Source: DATBGO01 sp050011895 (GTDB taxonomy: Bacteria > Actinomycetota > Actinomycetes > Streptosporangiales > Streptosporangiaceae). From it: a stretch of DNA of 29,216 bases. The notes beneath the pieces were generated by a model, which did no database searches, had not been told where the DNA came from, and saw only the letters and a list, made by a program, of their open reading frames with translations. The first letter of the stretch is position 1. Each line of letters opens with the position of its first letter. Made by a program: the position numbers and the translations under genes. The stretch covers positions 1-29,216 of the forward strand of contig JBEKIF010000054.1 of NCBI GenBank assembly GCA_050011895.1. The letters are read 5' to 3'. Of this stretch, positions 15,825 to 24,047 are shown one piece after another.

Positions 15825-15898
15825 CAGGCCGCGGCCCGGCACCCGGGGGTGACCGCCACCATTGTGGCGGGATCGGCGGGCGCGCGACAATCGTGCGT

Positions 15899-16711
15899 AT
15901 GCGCGCCCCGCAGCAAGTTCGCAGTATCGCCTCCACCGAGCGGATGCTCGACGCCGCCGAGGCGCTCCTCGACCGGCAGGGGCCCGACGCCTTGACGGTC
16001 GACGCCGTGATCCGGGACTCACACGCGTCGAACGGATCCTTCTACGCCAGGTTCCGGGACCGCCGCGGGCTCATGATCGCCTTGCAGGAGCGGTTTCACC
16101 AGCGCCTCGACGAACGTGGAGCCGAGGCGCTTGCGGCCGCGATCGTCGCCAAGAGCCTGCCTGAGGCGGTGGAGATCCTGGTTGACGGCTTCCGGGAGAC
16201 CTTCGAGACATACCGCTCGTCGTTCAACGCCAATCTCCTGCACAACCGGTTCGACCCGGTCATCCGGGAGCGCGGCGAGGAGCATCGCCGAAAGGCTGCT
16301 CGTGCGATCCACTGGCTGATCACCGAGCAGTTCGGCGACTGGGTCACGCATCCCGATCCGGAGCTGGCCGCTGACTTCGTGTTCCGCACGCTGTCCTCGA
16401 TGTCGATCCAGCGGATCCTGTTCGACGGCAAGGACGCGAAGCCGGTGAGCGCGGATACCTGGACCCGTGAGGTGACCAGGATCCTCGTCGGCTATCTCCA
16501 GCCGGGGCTGAACGCGAGCAGGCACGGGAACGCGCCGAGACCCCGACCCCCGGGCGGCCCGGTCCCGCGCCGCAGCTTAGCCGCTGGCGGCGCGCACCAC
16601 CGCGGAGCTCCTCAGCACCTTCCCGCTCGAATCGAGCGCCTGCACCTGGAAGTACGGCCCGCCGGACGGAACGCGGCTACGGGTCTCGAAGCCGGTCCGG
16701 CTCACTTTTGA
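15899..16711 (+). CDS. TetR-family transcriptional regulator
   Basis: The N-terminal helix-turn-helix reads STERMLDAAEALLDRQGPDA then LTVDAVIRDSHASNGSFYAR, the standard TetR pattern. A helical ligand-binding domain follows to about residue 205. Start choice is uncertain: ATG 15821 would overlap the PhlG-like stop as ATGA but adds 26 residues of non-coding character; GTG 15893 or ATG 15899 sit just before the HTH, so 15899 is given. The natural C-terminus is near GYLQPGLN (about 16512), but the frame runs on about 65 residues through the 3' end of the convergent gene, giving a Pro/Arg/His-rich tail, probably because an original stop was lost. It most likely represses the PhlG-like gene and responds to its substrate. 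Confidence 0.85.
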   Translation: MRAPQQVRSIASTERMLDAAEALLDRQGPDALTVDAVIRDSHASNGSFYARFRDRRGLMIALQERFHQRLDERGAEALAAAIVAKSLPEAVEILVDGFRETFETYRSSFNANLLHNRFDPVIRERGEEHRRKAARAIHWLITEQFGDWVTHPDPELAADFVFRTLSSMSIQRILFDGKDAKPVSADTWTREVTRILVGYLQPGLNASRHGNAPRPRPPGGPVPRRSLAAGGAHHRGAPQHLPARIERLHLEVRPAGRNAATGLEAGPAHF

Positions 16712-18343
16712 GGCCACGATCTTGAGCGAGGTAGGCGAGGACCCGCCCAGCACCCGCCACGCCACGGTTTGCGTCGATCCGTTCCACGAGGCGTAGACAT
16801 CGGTGCTGGATCCGTCCCTGCTGGCCGCGGCGCTCGGCGGGTAGTACGGGGTGCCGGTCCAGCTCTGGCGGAAGGTGCGATAGGTGTGTTCGGCACCAGG
16901 CAGCTTCACGTCGTAGAGCAGGCTAAGCGTTCCGTTGCCCTTCGTGTTTCCCGCCGGGCCGTATTGCGAGTAGTACGGTTGAGAGCCCCAGCTGATCAGC
17001 GCCCCGCCGTCCGGCATCACCTGGTAGCCGCCCTCGGATGTCGCCTGCAGACCGGGGCTGTGATAGTAGCTCTTGACGGCGGTGGCCGTCTTGGTCGCCA
17101 GGTCCAGCTTCAGCAGCAGACCGTGCGACTCGGCTTGGGGTGCCTGCTTCCGCGGATCCGCGCAGCAGCCGTCATCGAACATGCTGATCTGGCTGCTGGG
17201 CTGGAACTGGACCATGTGCTGCCACGAGAAGGTGGCGTCGGCCTGGGGGAAGGTGAAGGTGCTCTTCTTGCCGCCGAGCTGCCAGAGGATGTGCCCGCTC
17301 GTCATGTCGACATCGAAGATCGTCCAGAGGTTCCGGGCCGAGATGAGGAGCTGATGGTCCGGGCCGAGGTCGAGCGAGTTCATGTGGTAGGCGTCCCAGA
17401 TGTCGCGGCTCGCCTTCTTGTTCGCATACGACGCCGGGTACTCGGACTCTGACAGGCTGACGTGGCGAAGCATGTCCCATGAGAAGACGAGCTTGCCGGT
17501 AGTCAGGTTGATCTCCTGCACCCCGGTGTCGCCCACGTAACCCTTGCTCGGTCCGCCGTACTTGCTCAGGTCCACAGGGACGGTCTTGAAGACCGGGAAG
17601 ACCGCGTCGCCCTGTGGGGTGATCAAGAAGTCGTGCTGGTCGGCGGACCACCCGTCGACCGCGGTCACCGTCTTCAGCAGCTGGTAATGGTCGTTGTAGA
17701 TCTCGTAGCAACCTCCCGGTTCGGGATCGGGCGAGGGGAGGTTCCGGTGCCCGGGTGAGCCGGCGACGACCCCGTGCCAGAAGGTGAGCACGGGCTGACC
17801 GAGATAGGTCTGCACCCGAAGACCGAGGTCGAACTGGACCAGGTTGTCCAGCGGATCGAACCAGATGGGGTTGCCCGAGTTGTCCAGGATCAACGCGCCG
17901 TTCTGCCCGGCCGGGGTGCCCTGGGCGTAGGGATCGAGCAGGATCCGGCTCGGCCTGGCCGCGGGATCGGGCGTCTCGACCTCCACCTTCATGGGGCGAA
18001 GGTCGGGCGCGGACACGAAGGACCACGCATCCTTCGAGTGCGGCGTGTGCGCGGCCACCTTCGCCGCCGCCCCCGAGGACGAGGCGGGCGAGCGGATGTC
18101 CTTGCAGTAGGAGCTCGGAGCGAGGCCGTTGCTCACGGTCGCCGACGTCGATCCGGATGAGGCCGGGTTGCCGCCGGAGCCCCCGCACGCCGAGACCGCC
18201 AGCCCGGCGCAGGCAAGCACGAGCCCGGCCAGACCGATCGAGCCTGGCCGGGGTCGCGGGGTGGCCGACCGCCCGATCCGTCGCCGTGGCGATGGGGCTC
18301 CCGGCGCCGAGCCAGCCGTGCCGGCGCAGCCTCGCGAGGTCAT
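16577..18343 (-). CDS. Arylsulfotransferase-family lipoprotein (588 aa)
   Basis: The N-terminus is a basic stretch, a hydrophobic segment (about residues 36-50) and the lipobox VSAC with Cys53, so it should be exported and lipid-anchored. The body has the repeated strands of the six-bladed propeller typical of arylsulfate sulfotransferase (ASST)-like proteins. Diagnostic segments are WDAYHMNSLDLGPDHQLLIS, the blade motif GHILWQLGGKKSTF, and FSWQHMVQFQPSSQISMFDD, which supply candidate active-site His residues. Bacterial ASST transfers sulfate between phenols without PAPS; many actinobacterial members are uncharacterised. The C-terminal about 90 residues resemble a beta-sandwich add-on. It is convergent with the TetR gene and overlaps it by 135 bases. 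The phenol link to the adjacent PhlG-like enzyme is suggestive only. Confidence 0.85.
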   Translation of the reverse strand: MTSRGCAGTAGSAPGAPSPRRRIGRSATPRPRPGSIGLAGLVLACAGLAVSACGGSGGNPASSGSTSATVSNGLAPSSYCKDIRSPASSSGAAAKVAAHTPHSKDAWSFVSAPDLRPMKVEVETPDPAARPSRILLDPYAQGTPAGQNGALILDNSGNPIWFDPLDNLVQFDLGLRVQTYLGQPVLTFWHGVVAGSPGHRNLPSPDPEPGGCYEIYNDHYQLLKTVTAVDGWSADQHDFLITPQGDAVFPVFKTVPVDLSKYGGPSKGYVGDTGVQEINLTTGKLVFSWDMLRHVSLSESEYPASYANKKASRDIWDAYHMNSLDLGPDHQLLISARNLWTIFDVDMTSGHILWQLGGKKSTFTFPQADATFSWQHMVQFQPSSQISMFDDGCCADPRKQAPQAESHGLLLKLDLATKTATAVKSYYHSPGLQATSEGGYQVMPDGGALISWGSQPYYSQYGPAGNTKGNGTLSLLYDVKLPGAEHTYRTFRQSWTGTPYYPPSAAASRDGSSTDVYASWNGSTQTVAWRVLGGSSPTSLKIVASKVSRTGFETRSRVPSGGPYFQVQALDSSGKVLRSSAVVRAASG

Positions 18344-19032
18344 GCCGTCAGATCACGCCGTAGCCGGCCAGCGGCCGGCTGACGGCGGTGTGCTCCACGT
18401 GCTTCCTGGCGAACGCGGCCTCTTAGTTGCCCTTTGTTGTCGTACATAGATCCCCCGCCCCCGTGGCTCGCCGGGCCCCCGCTCGGCGAGGCGTGCGCCT
18501 GGGCACACGCGTCGCAGCAGTTTAGAGGATTTCCTCTATTACAACAAGGCGGGGGCTGTCCTGCGGCTCGGCCCGCCGCAGCCCCGCGCGGTGCCCAGCC
18601 GGCCCGAGCTGCTGGCGATGCGCGAGTCTCTGGAGAGCTACTCCCGGCAGCAGGCTCTGGAGGGAAGTAGGCCTGAGACGCCGCCGCCGGAAGCTGGTCA
18701 CACGCTCAGCCACGCTGCTGGGGACCTGTCGAAGATATAGGCGAGCGGTTCAAGTCCCCCGCCAGCCCGAACCCGCAGACCGTCGCGATCAGGCCGTCCT
18801 GTCACTAAAATTCCTGACAGTCCCCGTTAAATTGGCAACGGGCCGACGTGGATGTCACGGGACACCGGCTCTCAGGTGTTGGCACGGTAATGGCCGGACG
18901 CGCTGCATGGATATACCTACCTCCCTGGTACCGGCAATGCCCGCACATGCCGCCTTGTGAGTGGTTTGAAGGTGGCATGGCCCGGCTCGAACGGGACCGT
19001 CAGCCTGCTGAGCATGCCGGTACTTGCTGGTG
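18344..19032. other. Region with inverted repeats and at most a short unproven frame
   Basis: This stretch holds the upstream region of the ASST-family lipoprotein. A forward frame ending at TAG 18738-18740 reads protein-like (SRPELLAMRESLESYSRQQA) and could start at GTG 18591, but has no clear ribosome binding site or family. Two inverted repeats stand out: TAGAGGA-TT-TCCTCTA at 18523-18538 and CTGTCA-N10-TGACAG at 18799-18820, the latter in an AT-rich pocket. Confidence 0.4.
18523..18538. promoter_or_regulatory. Perfect 16-bp inverted repeat in an AT-rich island
   Basis: TAGAGGATTTCCTCTA has perfect 7-bp arms around TT and stands out in GC-rich surroundings. It is 180 bases upstream of the lipoprotein start on the minus strand. 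It may be an operator; there is no direct evidence. Confidence 0.35.
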
Positions 19033-19548
19033 TTACAGCTTCGCCGGGCCGTGGGCCTTGATGATCTGCTGGTAGGCCGCTGGTGGCTTTGTCTGGGAAC
19101 ACTTGCCTTTGGAGTTGCGGGCGGCGACGAACAGGATGCTCAGCTGGTACCTCCCGTGGCCGCTGATCCCGGCGTACTTGCCGGTGCCATGCCCCAGCGA
19201 ATACGTGCCGTGCAGGCTGATGACGTTCAGGCACGTCTTCGGGTTGAAGTTCTGGGTGCCCTTGCCGCTGGAATGCCTGATCTTGAACGTTCCGCCGGGG
19301 AACACGACCCGGTCGACCTTATTGCCCTGGTAGTCGACGCCGCCAGCGGTGAAGACGCCCCCGATGGCGATGATGCTCTCCTTGCTGGAGGTGGCCGACG
19401 TGGTCATGAGCTGGAAGTGCTCGATGCCCGTCCAGCTCGGCCGCGGCGCCGGACTGGCGCTCGCTGCTGTCAGGCCCGCGACGGCTACGGTCGCCGTAGC
19501 CGCGACTGCGCACGCCACCGCAAGAACCTTGCTCCTGAAGCTGATCAT
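19033..19548 (-). CDS. Small secreted protein, beta-barrel-like (171 aa)
   Basis: A Sec signal peptide is clear: basic start MISFRSK, hydrophobic core to about residue 27, and cleavage near ASA (after residue 31). The mature 140 residues are beta-rich and end with GTYSLGHGTGKYAGISGHGR, a glycine-rich hairpin pattern seen in allene-oxide-cyclase-like and related secreted barrels, followed by FVAARNSKGKCSQ. Two cysteines in the mature part (in PKTCLN and GKCSQ) could form a disulfide. ATG 19548 has GGAGG about nine bases upstream. The mature protein is probably extracellular and monomeric. No enzyme motif is visible and the function is unknown. A strong hairpin (19636-19660) lies upstream. Confidence 0.8.
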   Translation of the reverse strand: MISFRSKVLAVACAVAATATVAVAGLTAASASPAPRPSWTGIEHFQLMTTSATSSKESIIAIGGVFTAGGVDYQGNKVDRVVFPGGTFKIRHSSGKGTQNFNPKTCLNVISLHGTYSLGHGTGKYAGISGHGRYQLSILFVAARNSKGKCSQTKPPAAYQQIIKAHGPAKL

Positions 19549-19635
19549 GACCTATACCTCCATGACTAGGCCGATGCCGGAACTCCCGGCGCTGACTCAC
19601 CACTGGGATGATGCCACCAGATGCCAGCGCCGGCC

Positions 19636-19660
19636 CTGGTTTCCGGCGCGCCGAAACCAG
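19636..19660. promoter_or_regulatory. Long imperfect inverted repeat upstream of the secreted-protein gene
   Basis: Arms CTGGTTTcCGGCG and CGCCGAAACCAG pair over 12 bp with one bulged C and no loop beyond the central turn. It sits about 90 bases upstream of ATG 19548. It could be a terminator left from a lost gene or an operator. Confidence 0.4.
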
Positions 19661-20118
19661 GCCGACCCACCGCCGCCGTGCTCATTGCCGCGCATGACAT
19701 AGGCGCAAATCCCTAGGGTCATCCCCTGACCGGGAGGGGGACCGCTCACCGACCCCTCGCGGGCGGGATGCTCGGTGATAGCCGTGACTGATCGCTGCCA
19801 TCGTCCTCGCCGGGCGATACCGATGCAGCCACCCCGAGGGCCAGATCCCCGGCCCAGGCGCAGTTGCAGACGCCCCGAAGCGGGCTTGAGACAACGGCGA
19901 AAGGCACCCAGGATTAAAGTGCCAACGTGCTGCTGCGGCCCCGCCACCCCCTGGCACCGATCAAGGATCGGTCCACCGGATCACATGAATATGCAGGACC
20001 GCCTATACCGAGCATGCCCGCATTTGCCGCCAGTCGCGCGGAGCGTGATGCGGAGACTCGGCGCTGTAGCGTTCGGCTGCGGCTGGTTCCCTCCCTGCTA
20101 GGGGATTATGGTGGCCTC
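19661..20118. other. Region without a recognisable gene upstream of the UPF0158 gene
   Basis: The UPF0158 frame stays open upstream to 19927, but that part lacks the family sequence and has non-coding composition. Nothing else is identified. Confidence 0.4.
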
Positions 20119-20589
20119 GTGCTGGATCTGAGCAGCCTGGACGTCGGGGAGATCGCTACTGCGCTGGCGGATCAGACTGACTACGAGCACCGCTGGCTGA
20201 TCAACCCCGACACAGGGGAAGTCGTGTTCTGGACATCCGACACCGGGGTAGACGGCCAGACCGCCGTTGACCTCGATGAGCTGGACCTGGTCTGCATCGA
20301 TCCGCTGCCGTCCTGCATCTGGTACCAGGACATGGCTGACTTCGCCGATCAGGTCAGCGACGAGCGGGCCGGTCGGAGGCTGGCGCGAGCGATCGAGGGC
20401 AAGGGTGCATTCCGCCGGTTCAAGGCCGAACTGCATGAGCAGTATCCGCACTTGCTGCCCGCGTGGTACGCCTTCCGCGATGCGCGTGCCTGGCGCCGCG
20501 CAGTCGAGTGGCTCGCCGGCAATTCGCTCGTCGACAACAACGCGGCCACGCGCTTCCTCGCCGAGCACCCCGAGCCCGGCGTGCCGTGA
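20119..20589 (+). CDS. UPF0158-family protein (156 aa)
   Basis: The sequence follows the UPF0158 layout: an N-terminal stretch LDLSSLDVGEIATALADQTD, then HRWLINPDTGEVVFW, an acidic middle with a conserved WYQDMADFADQV segment, and a C-terminal helical part GKGAFRRFKAELHEQYP then WYAFRDARAWRRAVEWLA. The family is small, soluble and of unknown function, and widespread in bacteria. GTG 20119 was chosen because the family begins here; a purine-rich GGTGG lies just upstream. The longer frame from 19927 adds 64 residues without family character. It appears intact and monocistronic. Confidence 0.85.
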   Translation: MLDLSSLDVGEIATALADQTDYEHRWLINPDTGEVVFWTSDTGVDGQTAVDLDELDLVCIDPLPSCIWYQDMADFADQVSDERAGRRLARAIEGKGAFRRFKAELHEQYPHLLPAWYAFRDARAWRRAVEWLAGNSLVDNNAATRFLAEHPEPGVP

Positions 20590-21082
20590 GCCCCACAAGC
20601 GTCCCTGGCGGCAAACCACGCCAGGACGCCGCCGGCCCAGGCATCCGCTCATGCCGCCGACAGAGCGATCCAGTGGAGCCTGCGCCGGGGCTGCGGGTGT
20701 ATCGGCCGCCGCCCATCCAGGCCGTCCGGGAAGCTCCCCCTCAGGGCAGTCCCGTGGAGCCGACCGTCGTTACAGAGGGTAGCCGAGGGGTCAGGCGGTA
20801 ACGCGCGCAGTGCCGCCGATATGGCGCCAGATCCGTGGGCCGACACGATCATCCGTGCCACACCCGAACGGTCATTATGTGACCCACCCGGGAGGGAGGT
20901 TGATCGAGGATCACCCCACATAATGGCGCGGTGACGATTGTTGAGCGATGCCGGTGAGCGTAAGTGGCGGGCTTCGACTGCGCGCGCCCGAGACCGCCGC
21001 TCTCGGCGCAGCGTGAACGCGGCTGCTGGCACGGACGCGTGGTTGCGTTTGCGCGGAGCCCGTAGCCTGGGGTCTCCCTGAC
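20590..21082. other. Region without a recognisable gene
   Basis: Both strands carry open frames with no homology or ribosome binding site. The inverted repeat at 20873-20925 is the only structure noted. Confidence 0.4.
20873..20925. repeat. Inverted repeat CATTATGTG / CACATAATG with 35-bp spacer
   Basis: Perfect 9-bp arms at 20873-20881 and 20917-20925 are AT-rich in a GC-rich background. The spacer holds a second small inverted repeat, TGATC-GAG-GATCA. Such paired sites can be recombinase or IS-end remnants or an operator. No associated gene is visible. Confidence 0.4.
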
Positions 21083-21250
21083 TCAGGCGCTGGGGTTCAG
21101 CCGGACGATCTCGGCGTTCAGGGCGGTGGCGAACACGGTCCAGCCGGCGTAGGGCAGCAGCAGGACCGCCGCCGTGCGGTCAGCCCGCCATGTCTGGCGG
21201 ATCAGCAACACGTTGGCGATGTTGAGGCAGGCGATCTCGGCCAGCGCGGC
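21083..21250 (-). pseudogene. TspO/MBR-family membrane protein, C-terminal fragment
   Basis: The last about 55 codons of a minus-strand frame read ALAEIACLNIANVLLIRQTW, then LLLPYAGWTVFATALN and AEIVRLN. This is the end of TspO/MBR (peripheral benzodiazepine receptor-like) proteins: the fourth and fifth helices, with the conserved LLxPYxxWxxFAxxLN. The first three helices, about 100 residues, are missing; the frame upstream to 21307 is unrelated. TspO binds porphyrins and is often linked to carotenoid and light-response genes. Here it is a remnant downstream of the SRPBCC and SDR genes on the same strand. Confidence 0.75.
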
Positions 21251-21389
21251 GCGAGGCTGACGGCCGATCACAACGCAGCCATGATGACCCTGACGAGGGT
21301 GCCTCATGCACCGATGCCGGGTGGTCCGGAGCTGGCCGTTGACCGGCGGCGTGTGGACGAGGCGGGCGGCGAGTTTGGCACCACCTTGG

Positions 21390-21758
21390 TCAGAGTTGGT
21401 TTAGCGCCTTGCGCATGCCGACTTCGGCTTCGTTGCCGAGGCGTTCGAACGCGGGCTTGAGCAGCGGGGCGGCGATGCGGGATAGGCCTTTGAAGGTCAG
21501 CTGGGTCGTCCGGCCGAGAAATGTTGAAGTGTTGAGGTAGGTGGTGCCGACTGCTCCGTTGCCGTGCCGGCGCACTGTGGTCACCGTGCCCGGGTCCCAG
21601 TCAGTGGTCGTGGTGAAGTCGGAGAGGTAGCCGAACACTGCGTCCAGCGGCTTGTCGGCGACGACGGTCTTGAGCAGTTTGCGATGTCCTTTGCTTCCGG
21701 TGGTCTCGGTCGGGGTGTTCGGCCGGACGGGTGTCAGGCGAGTGAGGTGCGAGCCCAC
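21390..21758 (-). pseudogene. SRPBCC-family protein with an apparent internal deletion (122 aa)
   Basis: The N-terminal half follows the polyketide-cyclase/SRPBCC pattern: KTVVADKPLDAVFGYLSDFT, then DWDPGTVTTVRRHG and GTTYLNTSTFLGRTTQLTF. The sequence then jumps directly to the C-terminal helix, KGLSRIAAPLLKPAFERLGN. In relatives about 35-45 residues (two to three strands ending in a FxFKGL-like motif) separate these parts. The deletion is in frame, so a 122-residue protein could still be made, but the hydrophobic cavity would be incomplete. The start ATG 21758 overlaps the SDR stop by 25 bases, typical of coupled genes. Whether any function remains is doubtful. Confidence 0.7.
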
Positions 21759-22459
21759 AGGGCTGTCCAGGCGCGGGCGGGGACGAGGCGCGCGGCCTGC
21801 ATCAGCACCGCCATCCGGGCGGGGAAGACGATCTCGGTGCGGTCACGATCCAGCCCGTCGCAGATCGATCGCGCGGCCGCGTCGGCGTCGATGATGAAGG
21901 GCATGGGGAAGGAGTTACCGGCGGTGAGGCCGGTGCGGACGAAGCCGGGGCAGATCGTGGTCACGTGCACCCCGGTCCGTGCGATGTGGACGCGCAGGGA
22001 CTCGAGCAGGTTGATCTGCGCCGCCTTGGTCGCGCCGTAGGCTTCGGCGCCGGCCAGCCCGCGGTATCCGGCGACGGACGCGACGCCGGCGATGACGCCG
22101 TGCCGGCGCCGCAGCATGCCGGGCAGCACGGCCGCGATGGAGTTGCTCATCCCGGCGAGGTTGACCCGGATGTGCTGGTCGAACACCTCGGTGTCCCATG
22201 CGGCCGGGTCCATCTGCTTCCAGTAGCCGGCGGACAGCACGGCAAGGTCGATGGGTCCGAGTTCCTCGCGTACTCGTACGCCTGCGGCCGCGACCGAAGC
22301 AGCGTCGGTGATGTCGAGTGGCACGACGAGCATGTGCCCTCCCGCCACTTCCTGGAGCTGCTGGTCGCGGCGAGCCGAGATCGCTACGGTGGCTCCGCGG
22401 GATGCGAGTTCCCGGGCGACCGCTGCGCCGATGCCGCTTGATGCGCCGATGACCCGACC
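21734..22459 (-). pseudogene. Short-chain dehydrogenase/reductase lacking its start
   Basis: The SDR core is otherwise complete: cofactor loop VIGASSGIG, the ISARR segment after strand two that favours NADP, LDITDAASV, NAG-type turn LSAGYW, catalytic Ser in ASVAGYRG and the YGATK active-site Tyr/Lys pair, then ICPGFVRT. The few residues that should precede VIGASSGIG, with the start codon, are missing. Upstream the frame runs into the antisense of another broken gene (to 22897), which is not genuine coding. Similar SDRs occur beside SRPBCC, TspO, DUF1365 and photolyase-type genes in light-linked actinobacterial clusters. Expression would need a fortuitous start. Confidence 0.75.
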
Positions 22460-22464
22460 TGCTT

Positions 22465-23590
22465 CGGCTCCTGGGAACGGTGCGGTACCAGGCCGGCGAC
22501 CTGGAACGCGCCGATGCCGCGCTGTCGGAGGCCTCCGAGGTCGCGGCGGCAGCGGTCGTGCCCGCACTGCAGACGCGGATCCGCATCCTGCTCGCCGACG
22601 TCCGCAGATTGCAAGGCGGGGGCAACGCCAGGGAGCTGATCGAATGCGAGGCGGCAGCGGCTGTCCTGGAATCCGAAGGTGATCTGGAGGGCCTGGCCGA
22701 GGCGCTGACGTCGGTCGGCAAGTTGCGGTTCTGGGCTGGGAGACACACCAGCCGATCAGGAGATTCTTGAGCGCGCTATCGCCTGTGCGCGGCGAAGCGG
22801 CAATCACCGCGCGCAGATGCGGGCCAGCCACTGGCTCGCCGTGACCTTTCATGAGCTGCCGATCCCGGCCGATGCCGCGGTGCGCCGCGCCGAGCAACTG
22901 CTGCGCGAGGCCAGCGGCGACCCGTGGGCCGAAGCGGACCTGCTCAAGCCGCTGTGCGTGCTGTATGCCTATACCGGCCGCGTCACCTAGGCCCGCGCCG
23001 CCCTCGCGCGCACCCGGTCGGTATTCACCGGCTTCGGGGCGAGACTCGCTCTGGCGGAAAGGGCCGTCCCGGCCGGCCTGATGGAACTGGCCATCGGAGA
23101 CCCAGCCGCGGCTGAGCGGTACCTCAGAGAGGGATACGAGGCATTCCGCGCGATGGGCGAGCGGGGGTATTTCACATCCGTAGCCACCCTGCTCGCCAAG
23201 GCGCTGTATGAGCAGAGCCGCCTCGACGAGGCACAGCAGATGATCGAGGAAGCCAAGGCAGCTGCCGGACCTGACGACCTTGACACCGACGTCTACTGGC
23301 AGACAACGCGGGCGAAGCTGCTCGCCTGGCGCGGCGACTTCCCCGCTGCCCGGCGGGTGATGGGCGAGGCTCAGGCGCTTATCTCGTCGGCCTCCTCAGC
23401 GTTGGAGCAGGCTGACGTGCTAATGGCCGAAGCCGAGGTGAACCGGTTCGCCGGGGCAACCGGCCGGGCAGCGACCAGCCTGCGCGCAGCCCTGCAGATC
23501 TATGAAGACCGGCGGGCAACCTTCCTGGCCGAGAAAACCAGGGCTGCCCTGGCCAGCCTCCTTCCTCAGCCCGGCCGCGAGCCAGCGTAA
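22465..23590 (+). pseudogene. C-terminal TPR region of an adenylate-cyclase/ATPase-type regulator, broken
   Basis: Three frame segments join into one TPR-rich region: RLLGTVRYQAGDLERADAAL to about 22734; then, after one extra G in the run 22733-22735, LGDTPADQEILERAIACARR to an in-frame TAG at 22988-22990; then the same frame to TAA 23588-23590 with GDPAAAERYLREGYEAFRAM and LLAWRGDFPAARRVMGEA. This is the helical C-terminus typical of large ATPase/nucleotide-cyclase proteins with TPR tails. The N-terminal catalytic and ATPase parts, probably more than 600 residues, are absent. The left end meets the truncated 5' end of the SDR gene, marking a rearrangement point. CAG to TAG would explain the stop. 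Confidence 0.75.
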
Positions 23591-23714
23591 CGCGCTCCCG
23601 CCGCTTCAACACGATTCCAACCAGCCTTCAACGCCCTCCCGTGACCCTCGTCTCAACCGTCCGGCCCGACCGGCCGGAGGAAGACACCAGACAAGCGCAC
23701 GAGAGGGGACCACG

Positions 23715-23912
23715 ATGCACCCGGCCATCCACTACGAAATCGCCAAGGCCCATATCGCCGACCTACACCAGGCAGCTGAGCGTGACCGCACGGCCAAGGC
23801 CGCCCGCCGGGTCCGCCGCACGCCACGGCACCAGCCCGGGCATCCCGCGATCAGGCTCCCGGCCGTCCTCAGGCGCTGGGTGCTCACCGTGCTGAGCGTC
23901 CGCAACACCTGA
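23715..23912 (+). CDS. Small basic protein (65 aa), function unknown
   Basis: ATG 23715 lies five to six bases after GAGAGGGG. The product starts MHPAIHYEIAKAHIADLHQA and continues with an Arg-rich helix (AERDRTAKAARRVRRTPRH). Short proteins beginning MHPxxxxElAxxRxADLxxxA with a basic helix are frequent in actinobacteria, often next to the small membrane protein type found at 24048, but no function is known to me. Longer upstream frames are non-coding. It is cytoplasmic and possibly nucleic-acid or membrane associated through its charge. It may be co-transcribed with the gene at 24048. Confidence 0.65.
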   Translation: MHPAIHYEIAKAHIADLHQAAERDRTAKAARRVRRTPRHQPGHPAIRLPAVLRRWVLTVLSVRNT

Positions 23913-24047
23913 CCCGCCACAGCCGCGCCGGCACCGGCTGAGTGGCCAGCACCGATCACCGGCAGGCCCGCCCCCGTTCTTGCCCGTCAGCGGCCCGCAC
24001 GTCTGGGGCAAGTTGCCCGCTCGCATCTCACACCACTGGAGGTCATC

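Noticed and set aside
18741..18790. tRNA-like T-arm (GGTTCAAGTCCC) after 18740
   Set aside because: The flanking bases do not form a T-stem and no acceptor or anticodon arm can be drawn.
22460..22897. N-terminal extension of the SDR frame
   Set aside because: It is antisense to the TPR pseudogene, rich in Arg/Pro, and lacks any SDR sequence.
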